DNA of 64,000 nt, from the NCBI GenBank assembly GCA_900470095.1, contig UBZM01000005.1, forward strand, positions 199,583-263,582, in the 5' to 3' direction. The stretch's first letter is position 1, and every line of letters starts with the position of its first letter. The notes beneath the pieces were generated by a model, which saw nothing but the letters and a program-made list of their open reading frames with translations, searched no databases and was not told where the DNA came from. Positions 23,586 through 32,356 of the stretch are shown here, piece after piece. Source of the DNA: Hyphomicrobiales bacterium (GTDB taxonomy: Bacteria > Pseudomonadota > Alphaproteobacteria > Rhizobiales > Beijerinckiaceae). The translations under genes were made by a program, and so were the position numbers.

Positions 23586-24326
23586 TCAGACGAAATAGTC
23601 GGGATGGGCGACGCGCAGCCGGGCCAGATCGGGGATGACCACGTTGAGATGGCTCTGCATGGCCTCCCTCGCGGCCTCGACATCATGCCTCGCGATGGCC
23701 TCGCGGATGATCTCGTGCTCGCCGATGACCTGGTGCATGCGGCCGGCGACCGGCAGCGTCAGCCGGCGTGCCCGGTTGATCTGGACCTTCACCTGCCGCA
23801 GCAGCTTCCAGATGCTGGGATAGCCGGCGATCAGCGCGATCGCCTCGTGGAAGGCTTCGTCCGCCGCGTGGAAGGCGTCCATGTCGCCGATATCGGCCAG
23901 CATCCGCTGGCTCGCCAGCTTGGCGTCGAGCTGGGCGATGTCGGCCACGGTGGCGATTTCGGCCGTGCGCTTGATCGCCGTGTCTTCAAGAGCCAGCCGG
24001 ATGACCTGCGCCTCGGGGATCGCGCTGAGCGGCACATGCGAGACGAAGGTGCCCGATTGCGGGAAGATATCGACGAGTCCGTCCTCCGAGAGGCGGATCA
24101 GCGCTTCGCGCACCGGCGTCTTGCTGACCCCGAATTGCTGCGTCAGCGCCTTCTCCTGCAGGGGGGTCCCGGGGGCGAGATGCATGTTGACGATGGCCTC
24201 GTAGAGCTCGTCGTAGATCACCGTCGCCGTGGTGACGCGCCGCTGCGGCGGACGATGGCCGGACTTCGCCGACCGCCCCCGCGGGGCGGATCCCTCCGCA
24301 ATCTCATGCTCGCCCTGGCGTTCCAT
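23586..24326 (-). CDS. GntR family transcriptional regulator, FadR/FCD type
   Basis: The 246-residue protein has a winged helix (about 35-100: VIYDELYEAIVNMHLAPGTP and KTPVREALIRLSEDGLV) followed by an all-helical FCD domain (about 110-235) with the acidic/histidine residues that usually bind a metal and ligand. FCD regulators often sense sugar acids. It is divergent from the sugar ABC operon (24742) and precedes the oxidoreductase at 22232 on the same strand. A typical GntR palindrome, ATACTAGTAT, lies at 24375-24384, 48 bases upstream of its start. Confidence 0.9.
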   Translation of the reverse strand: MERQGEHEIAEGSAPRGRSAKSGHRPPQRRVTTATVIYDELYEAIVNMHLAPGTPLQEKALTQQFGVSKTPVREALIRLSEDGLVDIFPQSGTFVSHVPLSAIPEAQVIRLALEDTAIKRTAEIATVADIAQLDAKLASQRMLADIGDMDAFHAADEAFHEAIALIAGYPSIWKLLRQVKVQINRARRLTLPVAGRMHQVIGEHEIIREAIARHDVEAAREAMQSHLNVVIPDLARLRVAHPDYFV

Positions 24327-24369
24327 TGCTCTCGCCTGTTCGGCCTGTGCAGCACCGCTCGATGCGGTT

Positions 24370-24397
24370 TTGACATACTAGTATCTTAGTGTATCAG
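24370..24397 (+). promoter_or_regulatory. Putative promoter with GntR operator for sugar ABC operon
   Basis: TTGACA (24370-24375) and TATCAG (24392-24397) are spaced 16 bases apart as -35 and -10 boxes. The perfect palindrome ATACTAGTAT (24375-24384) sits between them, overlapping the -35 box. FadR/FCD-type GntR proteins bind similar dyads, so repression by the divergent regulator is likely. Confidence 0.6.
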
Positions 24398-24605
24398 TTT
24401 ATCAAGGCTCAAAGGAAGGCGCTTGGTTGGAACGCCACGAAACCAGCTCGCTACCGCTCGAAACGCATGCCCGTCCGCGTTCGTCCGTCTGTTGGGCATG
24501 ACGGGGCAGGGGGCGCTGCGCCTGCGGGCTGGGATCGGGGCCGCGCTCGTGCAAGCATGGGCGGGTGCAGCTCGCCGCCTGATACCAGCTCCGACGACTG
24601 CAGAA

Positions 24606-24659
24606 GCTTCGACGCCTGAAGTAGCCTTGATGTCTGAAGTAGCTTTGACGCCTGAATAC
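24606..24659. repeat. Three-copy 18-base imperfect tandem repeat
   Basis: Units GCTTCGACGCCTGAAGTA, GCCTTGATGTCTGAAGTA and GCTTTGACGCCTGAATAC follow each other directly in the leader of the sugar ABC operon. They differ at a few positions. Each unit holds a TGAAG core. No function is known. Confidence 0.75.
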
Positions 24660-24741
24660 TTCCGCGCGCACCGGCGCGCCAAGAGCAACATGTTCAAACA
24701 AAAACAAAATCTGGAAACGCACCAATCGAGGGAGAAAGTCG

Positions 24742-26028
24742 ATGAGCGCCTATTCTGTTAGCCGTCGGGGGTTGCTCGGCGCCGGCGCCGGCATTGCGGC
24801 TGCTTCGCTGCTGGGCCTCAGGCCCGCAGCGGCGCAGCAAAAGGACATCAGGGTGTTCTGGTGGGGCTCGCAAGAGCGTGCCGACCGCACCAACCGGGCC
24901 GTCGATGCCTACAAGAAGGCGAATGCCGGCATCGACGCCAAGACCGAGTTCGCCGGCTGGAGCGATTACTGGCCGCGCCTCGCCACACGGGTCGCCGGAC
25001 GCAATGCGCCGGATCTGCTCCAGATGGACTACCGGTACATGTTCGAATACGCCCGCCGCGGCGCGATCGTGCCGCTGGACCAGTACCTGGGCAATGCACT
25101 CAAGATCGAGGATTTCGGCAAGGCCAACCTCGAATCCTGCAGCGTCGACGGCAAGCTCTACGGCATCAATCTCGGCGTGAACTCATCCTGCGCCGTGTTC
25201 GATCCGGCGGCATGGGAGGCCGCTGGCGTCGCGCCGCTGGCGTTCGGCAACAGCTGGGACGAGTTCGTCAGCAAATGCGCGGCCTTCGCAAAGGGCAATA
25301 AGCGCAAGAAATTCTACGCCACCATGGATGCCAGCGGCCATGAGCCGGGCTTCGAGCTCTGGCTCGTGCAGAACGGCAGGGCGCTCTACGGCGAGGATGG
25401 AAAGCTCGCCTTCGACGAGAAGGACGCCGGCAACTGGTTCAAGCTCTGGGCCGAACTGCGCAAATCGGGCGGTTGCGTGCCACCCGATGTCCAGGCCCTC
25501 GACAAATCGACGCTCGACACCTCGACCCTGACGCTCGGCTATGCGGCGACCGCGTTCCCGCATTCCAATCAGTTCGTCGGCCTCCAGCAGCTCAACAAGG
25601 CCAAGCTCGACATCACCGCCTTCCCGGTGACGGCGGGTGGCAAGCCGGGGCAGTATCTGAAGCCGTCGCAGATGTGGTCGATCGCTTCGGATTCGAAGAA
25701 CCCCGAGATCGCGGTCAAACTGGCGAACTTCACCGTGGCGGAGGCGGCCGGCGCGAAGATCCTGGGCGTCGAGCGTGGCGTGCCGGCATCGTCCGGCATG
25801 CGCGAACTCCTCGGGCCGGACCTGGATGAGGTCAGCAAGAAGGTCGTCGATTATATCGGCAAGCTCGGCCCCTACACGGCCAAGCTGCCGCCGTCTCCAC
25901 CCAAGGGCGCCGGCGAAGTCGCCTTCGTCCTGGAGCGGGTCAGCCAGGAAGTCGCCTTCGGTGTCTCACCGGAAGAGGGCGGCAAGAAGTTCGTCACCGA
26001 GGCCGCGTCGATCCTCAAGCGCGGGTGA
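24742..26028 (+). CDS. ABC transporter extracellular sugar-binding protein (family 1), Tat-exported
   Basis: The 428-residue protein has a twin-arginine signal (SRRGLLGAG at 7-15, cleavage after about RPAAA) and the SBP_bac_1 fold; it opens DIRVFWWGSQERADRTNRAV, typical of sugar-binding proteins. The start has GAGGGAG upstream. It is the first gene of an operon with two permeases, two Gfo/Idh/MocA oxidoreductases and an ATPase. The ligand is probably a sugar or sugar derivative that the oxidoreductases then modify. Confidence 0.9.
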   Translation: MSAYSVSRRGLLGAGAGIAAASLLGLRPAAAQQKDIRVFWWGSQERADRTNRAVDAYKKANAGIDAKTEFAGWSDYWPRLATRVAGRNAPDLLQMDYRYMFEYARRGAIVPLDQYLGNALKIEDFGKANLESCSVDGKLYGINLGVNSSCAVFDPAAWEAAGVAPLAFGNSWDEFVSKCAAFAKGNKRKKFYATMDASGHEPGFELWLVQNGRALYGEDGKLAFDEKDAGNWFKLWAELRKSGGCVPPDVQALDKSTLDTSTLTLGYAATAFPHSNQFVGLQQLNKAKLDITAFPVTAGGKPGQYLKPSQMWSIASDSKNPEIAVKLANFTVAEAAGAKILGVERGVPASSGMRELLGPDLDEVSKKVVDYIGKLGPYTAKLPPSPPKGAGEVAFVLERVSQEVAFGVSPEEGGKKFVTEAASILKRG

Positions 26029-26032
26029 CGCG

Positions 26033-26977
26033 ATGGTGAGCTTTACCGCAGGTGACGCGGTAGCCAGGCGCCCGGCCAAGCCCGGGCGTCTCAGCCGCTT
26101 CTTTTTCGCCGGCAACGGCGCGGGCTACATGTTCCTCGCGCCCTGGCTGATCGGCTTTCTCGGCCTGACGCTCGGCCCGGCGCTGGCCTCGCTCTATTTG
26201 TCCTTCACCGATTACGACCTGCTGCAGTCGCCCAGATTCGTCGGCATGGACAATTACGTGCGCATGGCCACGGGGGACGCAAAATTCGCTGCGGCGATGA
26301 AGGTGACCTTCATCTATGTCATCCTCTCCGTGCCGCTGAAGCTGATCTTCGCGCTGGCGCTGGCGATGGCATTCAACCGCGGTATCAAGGGGCTGCCGTT
26401 CTACCGCGCGGTGTTCTACCTGCCGTCGCTGCTCGGCGGTTCGGTCGCGATCGCGGTGCTCTGGCGCCAGCTCTTCGCTGCCGACGGCCTGGTGAACTCG
26501 GTGCTCTCGGTCTTCGGTATCGACGGTCCGAGCTGGATCTCCAACCCGAACTACTCGCTCTACACGCTGGTCGTGCTCTCGGTCTGGCAGTTCGGCTCGC
26601 CGATGATCATCTTCCTCGCCGGCCTGCGCCAGATTCCGCAGGACATGTACGAGGCGGCGAATATGGACGGCGCCTCGAAGGCGCGGCAATTCTTCAGGAT
26701 CACCCTGCCGCTGCTGACGCCGGTGATCTTCTTCAACTTCGTCATCCAGACGATCGACGCGTTCAAGGCCTTCACGCCATCCTTCATCATCTCGGCCGGC
26801 ACGGGCGGGCCGATCAACTCGACCCTGTTCTACACGCTCTACCTCTATCAGGAGGCCTTCGGCTTCTTCCGCATGGGCTATGCCTCGGCGCTCGCCTGGG
26901 TGCTGGTGCTGATCATTGCCGTCTTCACGGCCTTCTCCTTCCTCACGGCGCGCTACTGGGTGCACTACGATGAATGA
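26033..26977 (+). CDS. ABC transporter permease, MalF type
   Basis: The 314-residue protein starts MVSFTAGDAVARRPAKPGRL, followed by a membrane helix in GYMFLAPWLIGFLGLTLGPA and five more. The coupling loop is MYEAANMDGASKARQFFRIT. It begins four bases after the binding-protein stop, with no hairpin gap here, unlike the other two importers. It overlaps the next permease by eight bases. Confidence 0.9.
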   Translation: MVSFTAGDAVARRPAKPGRLSRFFFAGNGAGYMFLAPWLIGFLGLTLGPALASLYLSFTDYDLLQSPRFVGMDNYVRMATGDAKFAAAMKVTFIYVILSVPLKLIFALALAMAFNRGIKGLPFYRAVFYLPSLLGGSVAIAVLWRQLFAADGLVNSVLSVFGIDGPSWISNPNYSLYTLVVLSVWQFGSPMIIFLAGLRQIPQDMYEAANMDGASKARQFFRITLPLLTPVIFFNFVIQTIDAFKAFTPSFIISAGTGGPINSTLFYTLYLYQEAFGFFRMGYASALAWVLVLIIAVFTAFSFLTARYWVHYDE

Positions 26978-27848
26978 CGCCGCGCATGCCGCCCCGCCCG
27001 GCGATACGCCGGAGCGGCCCATCCTGCACTCCGTGCTGATCCACTCGGCGCTGATCGGCGTCTCGTTCCTGATGCTCTATCCGCTGCTCTGGATGGTTTC
27101 GGGCTCGGTGCGCCCGGCCGACGACATGTTCGGCGGGCAGACCTCGCTGATCCCGTCGCAGGTGACTCTGCAGGCCTACAAGACCGGCTGGTTCGGCCTG
27201 CAGGTCAGCTTCGGCACGTTTTTCCTGAATTCGCTGGCGATTTCCGTGCTGGCGACGATCGGCAACGTCATGGCCGCCTCGGTCACCGCCTTTGCCTTCT
27301 CGCGGCTCGAGTTCTTCGGCAAGAGCTTCTGGTTCGCGCTGATGCTGGGCACGCTGATGCTGCCCTATCACGTGACCCTGATCCCGCAATATGTCCTCTT
27401 CCTGAAGATGGACTGGGTGAACACCTGGCTGCCTCTGGTCGTGCCGAAATATTTCGCGGTCGACGCCTTCTTCATCTTTCTGATGGTCCAGTTCTTCCGT
27501 GGCCTGCCGCGTGAACTCGACGAGGCGGCGATGATGGATGGCTGCAGCGCCTGGCGGATCTACTGGAAGATCGTGCTGCCGCTCTCGCTGCCGGTTCTGG
27601 CGACCGCCGCGATCTTCTCCTTCATCTGGACCTGGGAGGATTTCTTCGGGCCGCTGATCTATCTCGGCGACATTCACAGCTACACCGTGCAGATCGGCCT
27701 GCGCTCGCTGATCGACTCGAGCGGCACCTCCGATTGGGGCGCGCTGTTTGCGATGTCGGTGCTGTCGCTGATCCCGATCTTCCTGATCTTCCTGTTCTTC
27801 CAGCGGCTGCTGATCGAAGGCATTGCCACCACCGGGATGAAGCGCTGA
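26970..27848 (+). CDS. ABC transporter permease, MalG type
   Basis: The 292-residue protein has six helices and the EAA loop LDEAAMMDGCSAWRIYWKIV. The ATG at 26970 lies within the end of the preceding permease, and a longer frame upstream is unsupported. It completes the membrane channel with the MalF-type partner; the ATPase lies two genes further on at 30055. Confidence 0.9.
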   Translation: MNDAAHAAPPGDTPERPILHSVLIHSALIGVSFLMLYPLLWMVSGSVRPADDMFGGQTSLIPSQVTLQAYKTGWFGLQVSFGTFFLNSLAISVLATIGNVMAASVTAFAFSRLEFFGKSFWFALMLGTLMLPYHVTLIPQYVLFLKMDWVNTWLPLVVPKYFAVDAFFIFLMVQFFRGLPRELDEAAMMDGCSAWRIYWKIVLPLSLPVLATAAIFSFIWTWEDFFGPLIYLGDIHSYTVQIGLRSLIDSSGTSDWGALFAMSVLSLIPIFLIFLFFQRLLIEGIATTGMKR

Positions 27849-27859
27849 GGATGCCTGCG

Positions 27860-28900
27860 ATGAGAGTGCTGACCTTCGCCGTGATCGGCATCAACCACGA
27901 CCACATCCATGGTCAGATCGGCGCGCTCCGGCGCGCCGGTGCGACCTGCGCCGGCTTCTACGCCGCCGAGGACGATCTCGCGGCCGCGTTCATGGCCAGA
28001 TACCCGGAGATCCCGCGTGTCACTGAGGCGGCCCGGCTCCATGAGGACCGGGCGATCGACCTGGTGGTGAGCGCTGCTGTTCCGGGTGACCGCGCCGCGA
28101 TCGCGATCACGGCGATGCGCCACGGCAAGGACGTGATGCTGGACAAGCCGGGGGTGACCAGCCTGGCCCAGCTGCATGAGGTCAAGGCGGTGCAGGCCGA
28201 GACCAGGCGCCTCGTCTCGATCATGTATTCCGAGCATTTCGAGGTGGCGGCGACGGTGAGGGCCGGCGAGCTGGTGGCGGCCGGTGCGATCGGCGAGGTC
28301 GTCAACCTGATCGGCATGGGCCCGCACCGGCTGCGCAAGCCCGAGCGTCCGGGGTGGTTCTTCGAGCGCGAGCGCTATGGCGGCATCCTGACCGACATCG
28401 CCTCGCATCAATGCGAGCAGTTCCTGTTCTTCACCGCGGCCGACGACGCCGAGATCCTCTCCGCTTCCGTCGGCAACCGCGCCAATGCCGACCGTCCGGG
28501 CCTGCAGGATGTCGGCGACATGCACCTGCGCACGCCAAATGGCGTCACCGGCTATATCCGCGTCGACTGGTTCACGCCCGAGGGGCTGCCGACCTGGGGC
28601 GATGGCCGGCTGACCATCATCGGAACGCAGGGCACGATCGAGCTGCGCAAGTATGTCGACATCGCCGGCCGCCCCGGCAAAGACCATCTTTTCCTCGTCG
28701 ACCGCAGCGGCATGCAGCATATCGACTGCTCGGCCGTGGAGCTGCCCTATGGCCGCCAGCTCGTTGCCGACGTCTTCGACCGGACCGAGACGGCGATGCC
28801 GCAGGCGCGCTGCTTCAAGGCGATGGAGATCGCCCTCAAGGCTCAGCACCTTGCCGAGACCGGCAGGCTGCCGAGCGCATCGTCCCAAGAGGCTGCCTGA
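27860..28900 (+). CDS. Gfo/Idh/MocA family oxidoreductase
   Basis: The 346-residue protein begins MRVLTFAVIGINHDHIHGQI. The dinucleotide loop GINHDHIHG departs from the common GxGxxG. The catalytic Lys is in LDKPG rather than EKP. The second domain includes a Cys/His-containing DIASHQCEQF. Such proteins act on sugars or sugar acids with NAD(P). An ATG nine bases earlier (27851) has no room for a ribosome site, whereas GAGG lies nine bases before 27860. Its stop overlaps the next start (TGATG), so it is translationally coupled to a second oxidoreductase. Confidence 0.85.
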   Translation: MRVLTFAVIGINHDHIHGQIGALRRAGATCAGFYAAEDDLAAAFMARYPEIPRVTEAARLHEDRAIDLVVSAAVPGDRAAIAITAMRHGKDVMLDKPGVTSLAQLHEVKAVQAETRRLVSIMYSEHFEVAATVRAGELVAAGAIGEVVNLIGMGPHRLRKPERPGWFFERERYGGILTDIASHQCEQFLFFTAADDAEILSASVGNRANADRPGLQDVGDMHLRTPNGVTGYIRVDWFTPEGLPTWGDGRLTIIGTQGTIELRKYVDIAGRPGKDHLFLVDRSGMQHIDCSAVELPYGRQLVADVFDRTETAMPQARCFKAMEIALKAQHLAETGRLPSASSQEAA

Positions 28901-29976
28901 TGAGTGAAGTGAAATCCGTCGCGGTGGTCGGCTGCAATATCGGCCGCTCGCATATCCTCGAAGGCTATGCGCCGCGCCCCGAGCGCTGGCGCCTTGCCGC
29001 CGTCTGCGACCTCAACCAGGAGCGGCTCGACAAGGTCGCCGACGAGTTCTCAGTCGAAAGCCGCACGCAGTATTTCGATGAGCTGCTCGGCCGCGACGAT
29101 ATCGACGTCATCGATATCTCGACCCCGCCGGCGACCCATCTCGAGCTCGTCAGCAGGGCGCTCGCCGCCGGCAAGCATGTCGTCTGCGAAAAGCCGCTGG
29201 TCGGTTCGCTCTTCGACGCCGACCGCCTGCTCACGGCGGAGGCGGAGAGCGGGCGCATTCTGATGCCGGTCTTCCAGTACCGCTATGGCGACGGGGTGCA
29301 GAAGGCCAAGCGCATCATCGATTCCGGCATTGCCGGCATACCCTATCTCGGCACGGTCGAGACCCATTGGAAGCGCACGGCCGCCTATTACGACGTGCCA
29401 TGGCGCGGCAAATGGGAGACCGAGCTCGGCGGCGTGTTGATGACCCATGCCATCCATATCCACGACATGCTGACCTATCTGATGGGGCCGGTGGCGAAGC
29501 TGTTCGCCCGCGCCGTGACGCGGGTCAACGCGATCGAGGTCGAGGATTGCGTCGCCGCCTCGCTGGAGATGCAGAGCGGCGCCCTGGTCGCGGCCAGCGC
29601 GACGCTGGGAGCGCAGAACGAGATCAGCCGCTTCCGGCTCTGCTTCGAGAACGTGACCTTCGAGAGCGGCGGCGGCTGCTATTCGCCGGGCGACGATCCC
29701 TGGACGGTCCTGCCGGCCAATGACGCAGTGGCTGCCCGGATCGAGGCGCTGCTGGCCGACTACCAACCGGTCGGCCGTCGCTTCCTCGGCCAGATGGATG
29801 CGTTCCACGAGGCCTTGAACGGGCGCGCGCCGGTTCCGGTGACGATCGCCGATGCGCGCCGGGCACTGGAGCTGGCGACAGCCTTCTACCAGTCGGCGCA
29901 GACCGGCGCGGATGTCTCGCTGCCGATCGGGCCGGATCACCCGAAATACACGAGCTGGCGCCCGAACGGGCACTGA
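28900..29976 (+). CDS. Gfo/Idh/MocA family oxidoreductase
   Basis: The 358-residue protein starts MSEVKSVAVVGCNIGRSHIL (Rossmann loop) and has VVCEKPLVGS with the catalytic Lys and the substrate-side motif MTHAIHIHDMLTYLMG. It is translationally coupled to the oxidoreductase before it. Two neighbouring family members in one sugar operon usually catalyse successive oxidation/reduction steps on the same sugar, or form a hetero-oligomer. It is followed after 78 bases by the transporter ATPase. Confidence 0.88.
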   Translation: MSEVKSVAVVGCNIGRSHILEGYAPRPERWRLAAVCDLNQERLDKVADEFSVESRTQYFDELLGRDDIDVIDISTPPATHLELVSRALAAGKHVVCEKPLVGSLFDADRLLTAEAESGRILMPVFQYRYGDGVQKAKRIIDSGIAGIPYLGTVETHWKRTAAYYDVPWRGKWETELGGVLMTHAIHIHDMLTYLMGPVAKLFARAVTRVNAIEVEDCVAASLEMQSGALVAASATLGAQNEISRFRLCFENVTFESGGGCYSPGDDPWTVLPANDAVAARIEALLADYQPVGRRFLGQMDAFHEALNGRAPVPVTIADARRALELATAFYQSAQTGADVSLPIGPDHPKYTSWRPNGH

Positions 29977-30054
29977 ACCGGGACAAGAACACCAGGACCA
30001 ATCGCTGTCACAAGGCCGGAACGGCGGGGCGATCGGCAAGATGGGGAGAACGAG

Positions 30055-31131
<1,077 letters not shown>

Positions 31132-31245
31132 GCGAGGCGCCCAGTGGGCAAACCGGAGACGGAGCGCGGTCGTCTGCAATCTGTCTCGGTGCGTATGGCT
31201 TGCCGGCCCGGCAGCCGATGATCGTGGCCAGGGAGGAGCCTGACG

Positions 31246-31899
31246 ATGGCCATCACGATTACCGCCTTTGAACGGTCCCCCGATGGCGGCAAGGGACTGG
31301 CGCGCGATACGCGCGTTCGCTGGGCGCTGGAAGAAGTGGGCCAACCCTACGAAGTTCGTCTCGTTTCGTTCAGCGCGATGCAGGAACCGGCCCATCTGGC
31401 GCTGCACCCTTTCGGGCAGATTCCGACCTATGAAGACGGCGATCTCGGCCTGTTCGAGACGGGCGCGATCGTGTTCCATATTGCGGAGCGCCATGCGGGC
31501 CTGTTTCCGGATGATGCGAATGCCCGGGCGCGCGCGATCACCTGGATGTTCGCCGCGCTCAGCACGGTGGAGCCGCCGATCCTTGAACTGGGAAACGCCA
31601 GGCTGCTTGAAGGCGACAAGTCGTGGACCGCGCAACGCATGCCTCTCGTCAAGGATCGCGTCCATAATCGGCTGGGCCAACTGTCCCGTCGCCTTGGCGA
31701 TGCCGACTGGCTCGATGGCGCCTTCAGCGCAGGCGACCTGATGATGGTGTCGGTGCTGCTCAGGTTGAAAGCGTCGGGTCTGCTGGACGCGTATCCGAAC
31801 CTCTCCGCCTATCTGGCCCGCGGCGAAGCGCGGCCCGCCTACAAGCGCGCGTTTGAGGCTCAATGGGCGGTCAACACCGGCAAGCCACCGACCGGCTGA
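31246..31899 (+). CDS. Glutathione S-transferase family protein
   Basis: The 217-residue protein has an N-terminal thioredoxin-like domain (about 1-80), with the cis-Pro region HPFGQIPTYEDGD and the glutathione-contact motif LFETGAIVFHIAER, and a helical C-terminal domain (about 90-210) with FSAGDLMMVSVLLRL. Such enzymes conjugate or reduce small electrophiles using glutathione in the cytosol. Its substrate is unknown. A GGAGG Shine-Dalgarno precedes ATG 31246. It looks monocistronic, 115 bases after the ABC operon. Confidence 0.87.
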   Translation: MAITITAFERSPDGGKGLARDTRVRWALEEVGQPYEVRLVSFSAMQEPAHLALHPFGQIPTYEDGDLGLFETGAIVFHIAERHAGLFPDDANARARAITWMFAALSTVEPPILELGNARLLEGDKSWTAQRMPLVKDRVHNRLGQLSRRLGDADWLDGAFSAGDLMMVSVLLRLKASGLLDAYPNLSAYLARGEARPAYKRAFEAQWAVNTGKPPTG

Positions 31900-32356
31900 T
31901 GGAGGTCCGGCTCGCCATCGCCATCCCCCGTGTTTCCTTCGGTCCATGGGGCTGGTCCCAGGGCCGGTTGCGGAGATGGCCGAGCCCGGACGCGGGATGT
32001 CCCTGCTCTCTGTGGCCGAGCCCGATCGAAGGCAACCGCGTTTTTTCGCAGCCTCGTCTCATTGCCGATGCAGAGACTGTCGGCGCGAGGCGAAATCCTG
32101 GCGCCGACCCGGCCGCAGCACCCCAACGCGAGAGCGGTTTAGCCCACTGGCGCATTCCCCAAGGCGCGATAGCGCTGATCTTGGCCCTGATCCGAAGCCA
32201 CCCGAACCGGCGAATGCGGAGACGTACCGATGCCGGCAGCCCCTTCGCGGCTTCCGGGCGTGGCGCGTCCGGCTCGGCGTCTTGGGTATGGCGGCGAGCC
32301 GCTCAGGTTAATCGGGAGAACCGACAGCGCCATGAACGAAAGGCAGCCAACGCCTC
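31900..32356. other. Intergenic region between convergent genes, 457 bases
   Basis: It lies between the GST gene (+) and the diguanylate cyclase gene (-), which converge here. No supported gene, clear terminator or repeat copy was found. Longer open frames through it have no ribosome site and no recognisable sequence. Confidence 0.5.

Larger units (their letters stand above)
24327..24741. other. Divergent control region, 415 bases
   Basis: It holds the GntR-type palindrome and promoter described separately, then about 340 bases of leader before the binding-protein gene at 24742, including a three-copy 18-base tandem repeat. Several short frames cross it but none has a convincing ribosome site. 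The long leader suggests further regulation or an unrecognised small gene. Confidence 0.5.
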
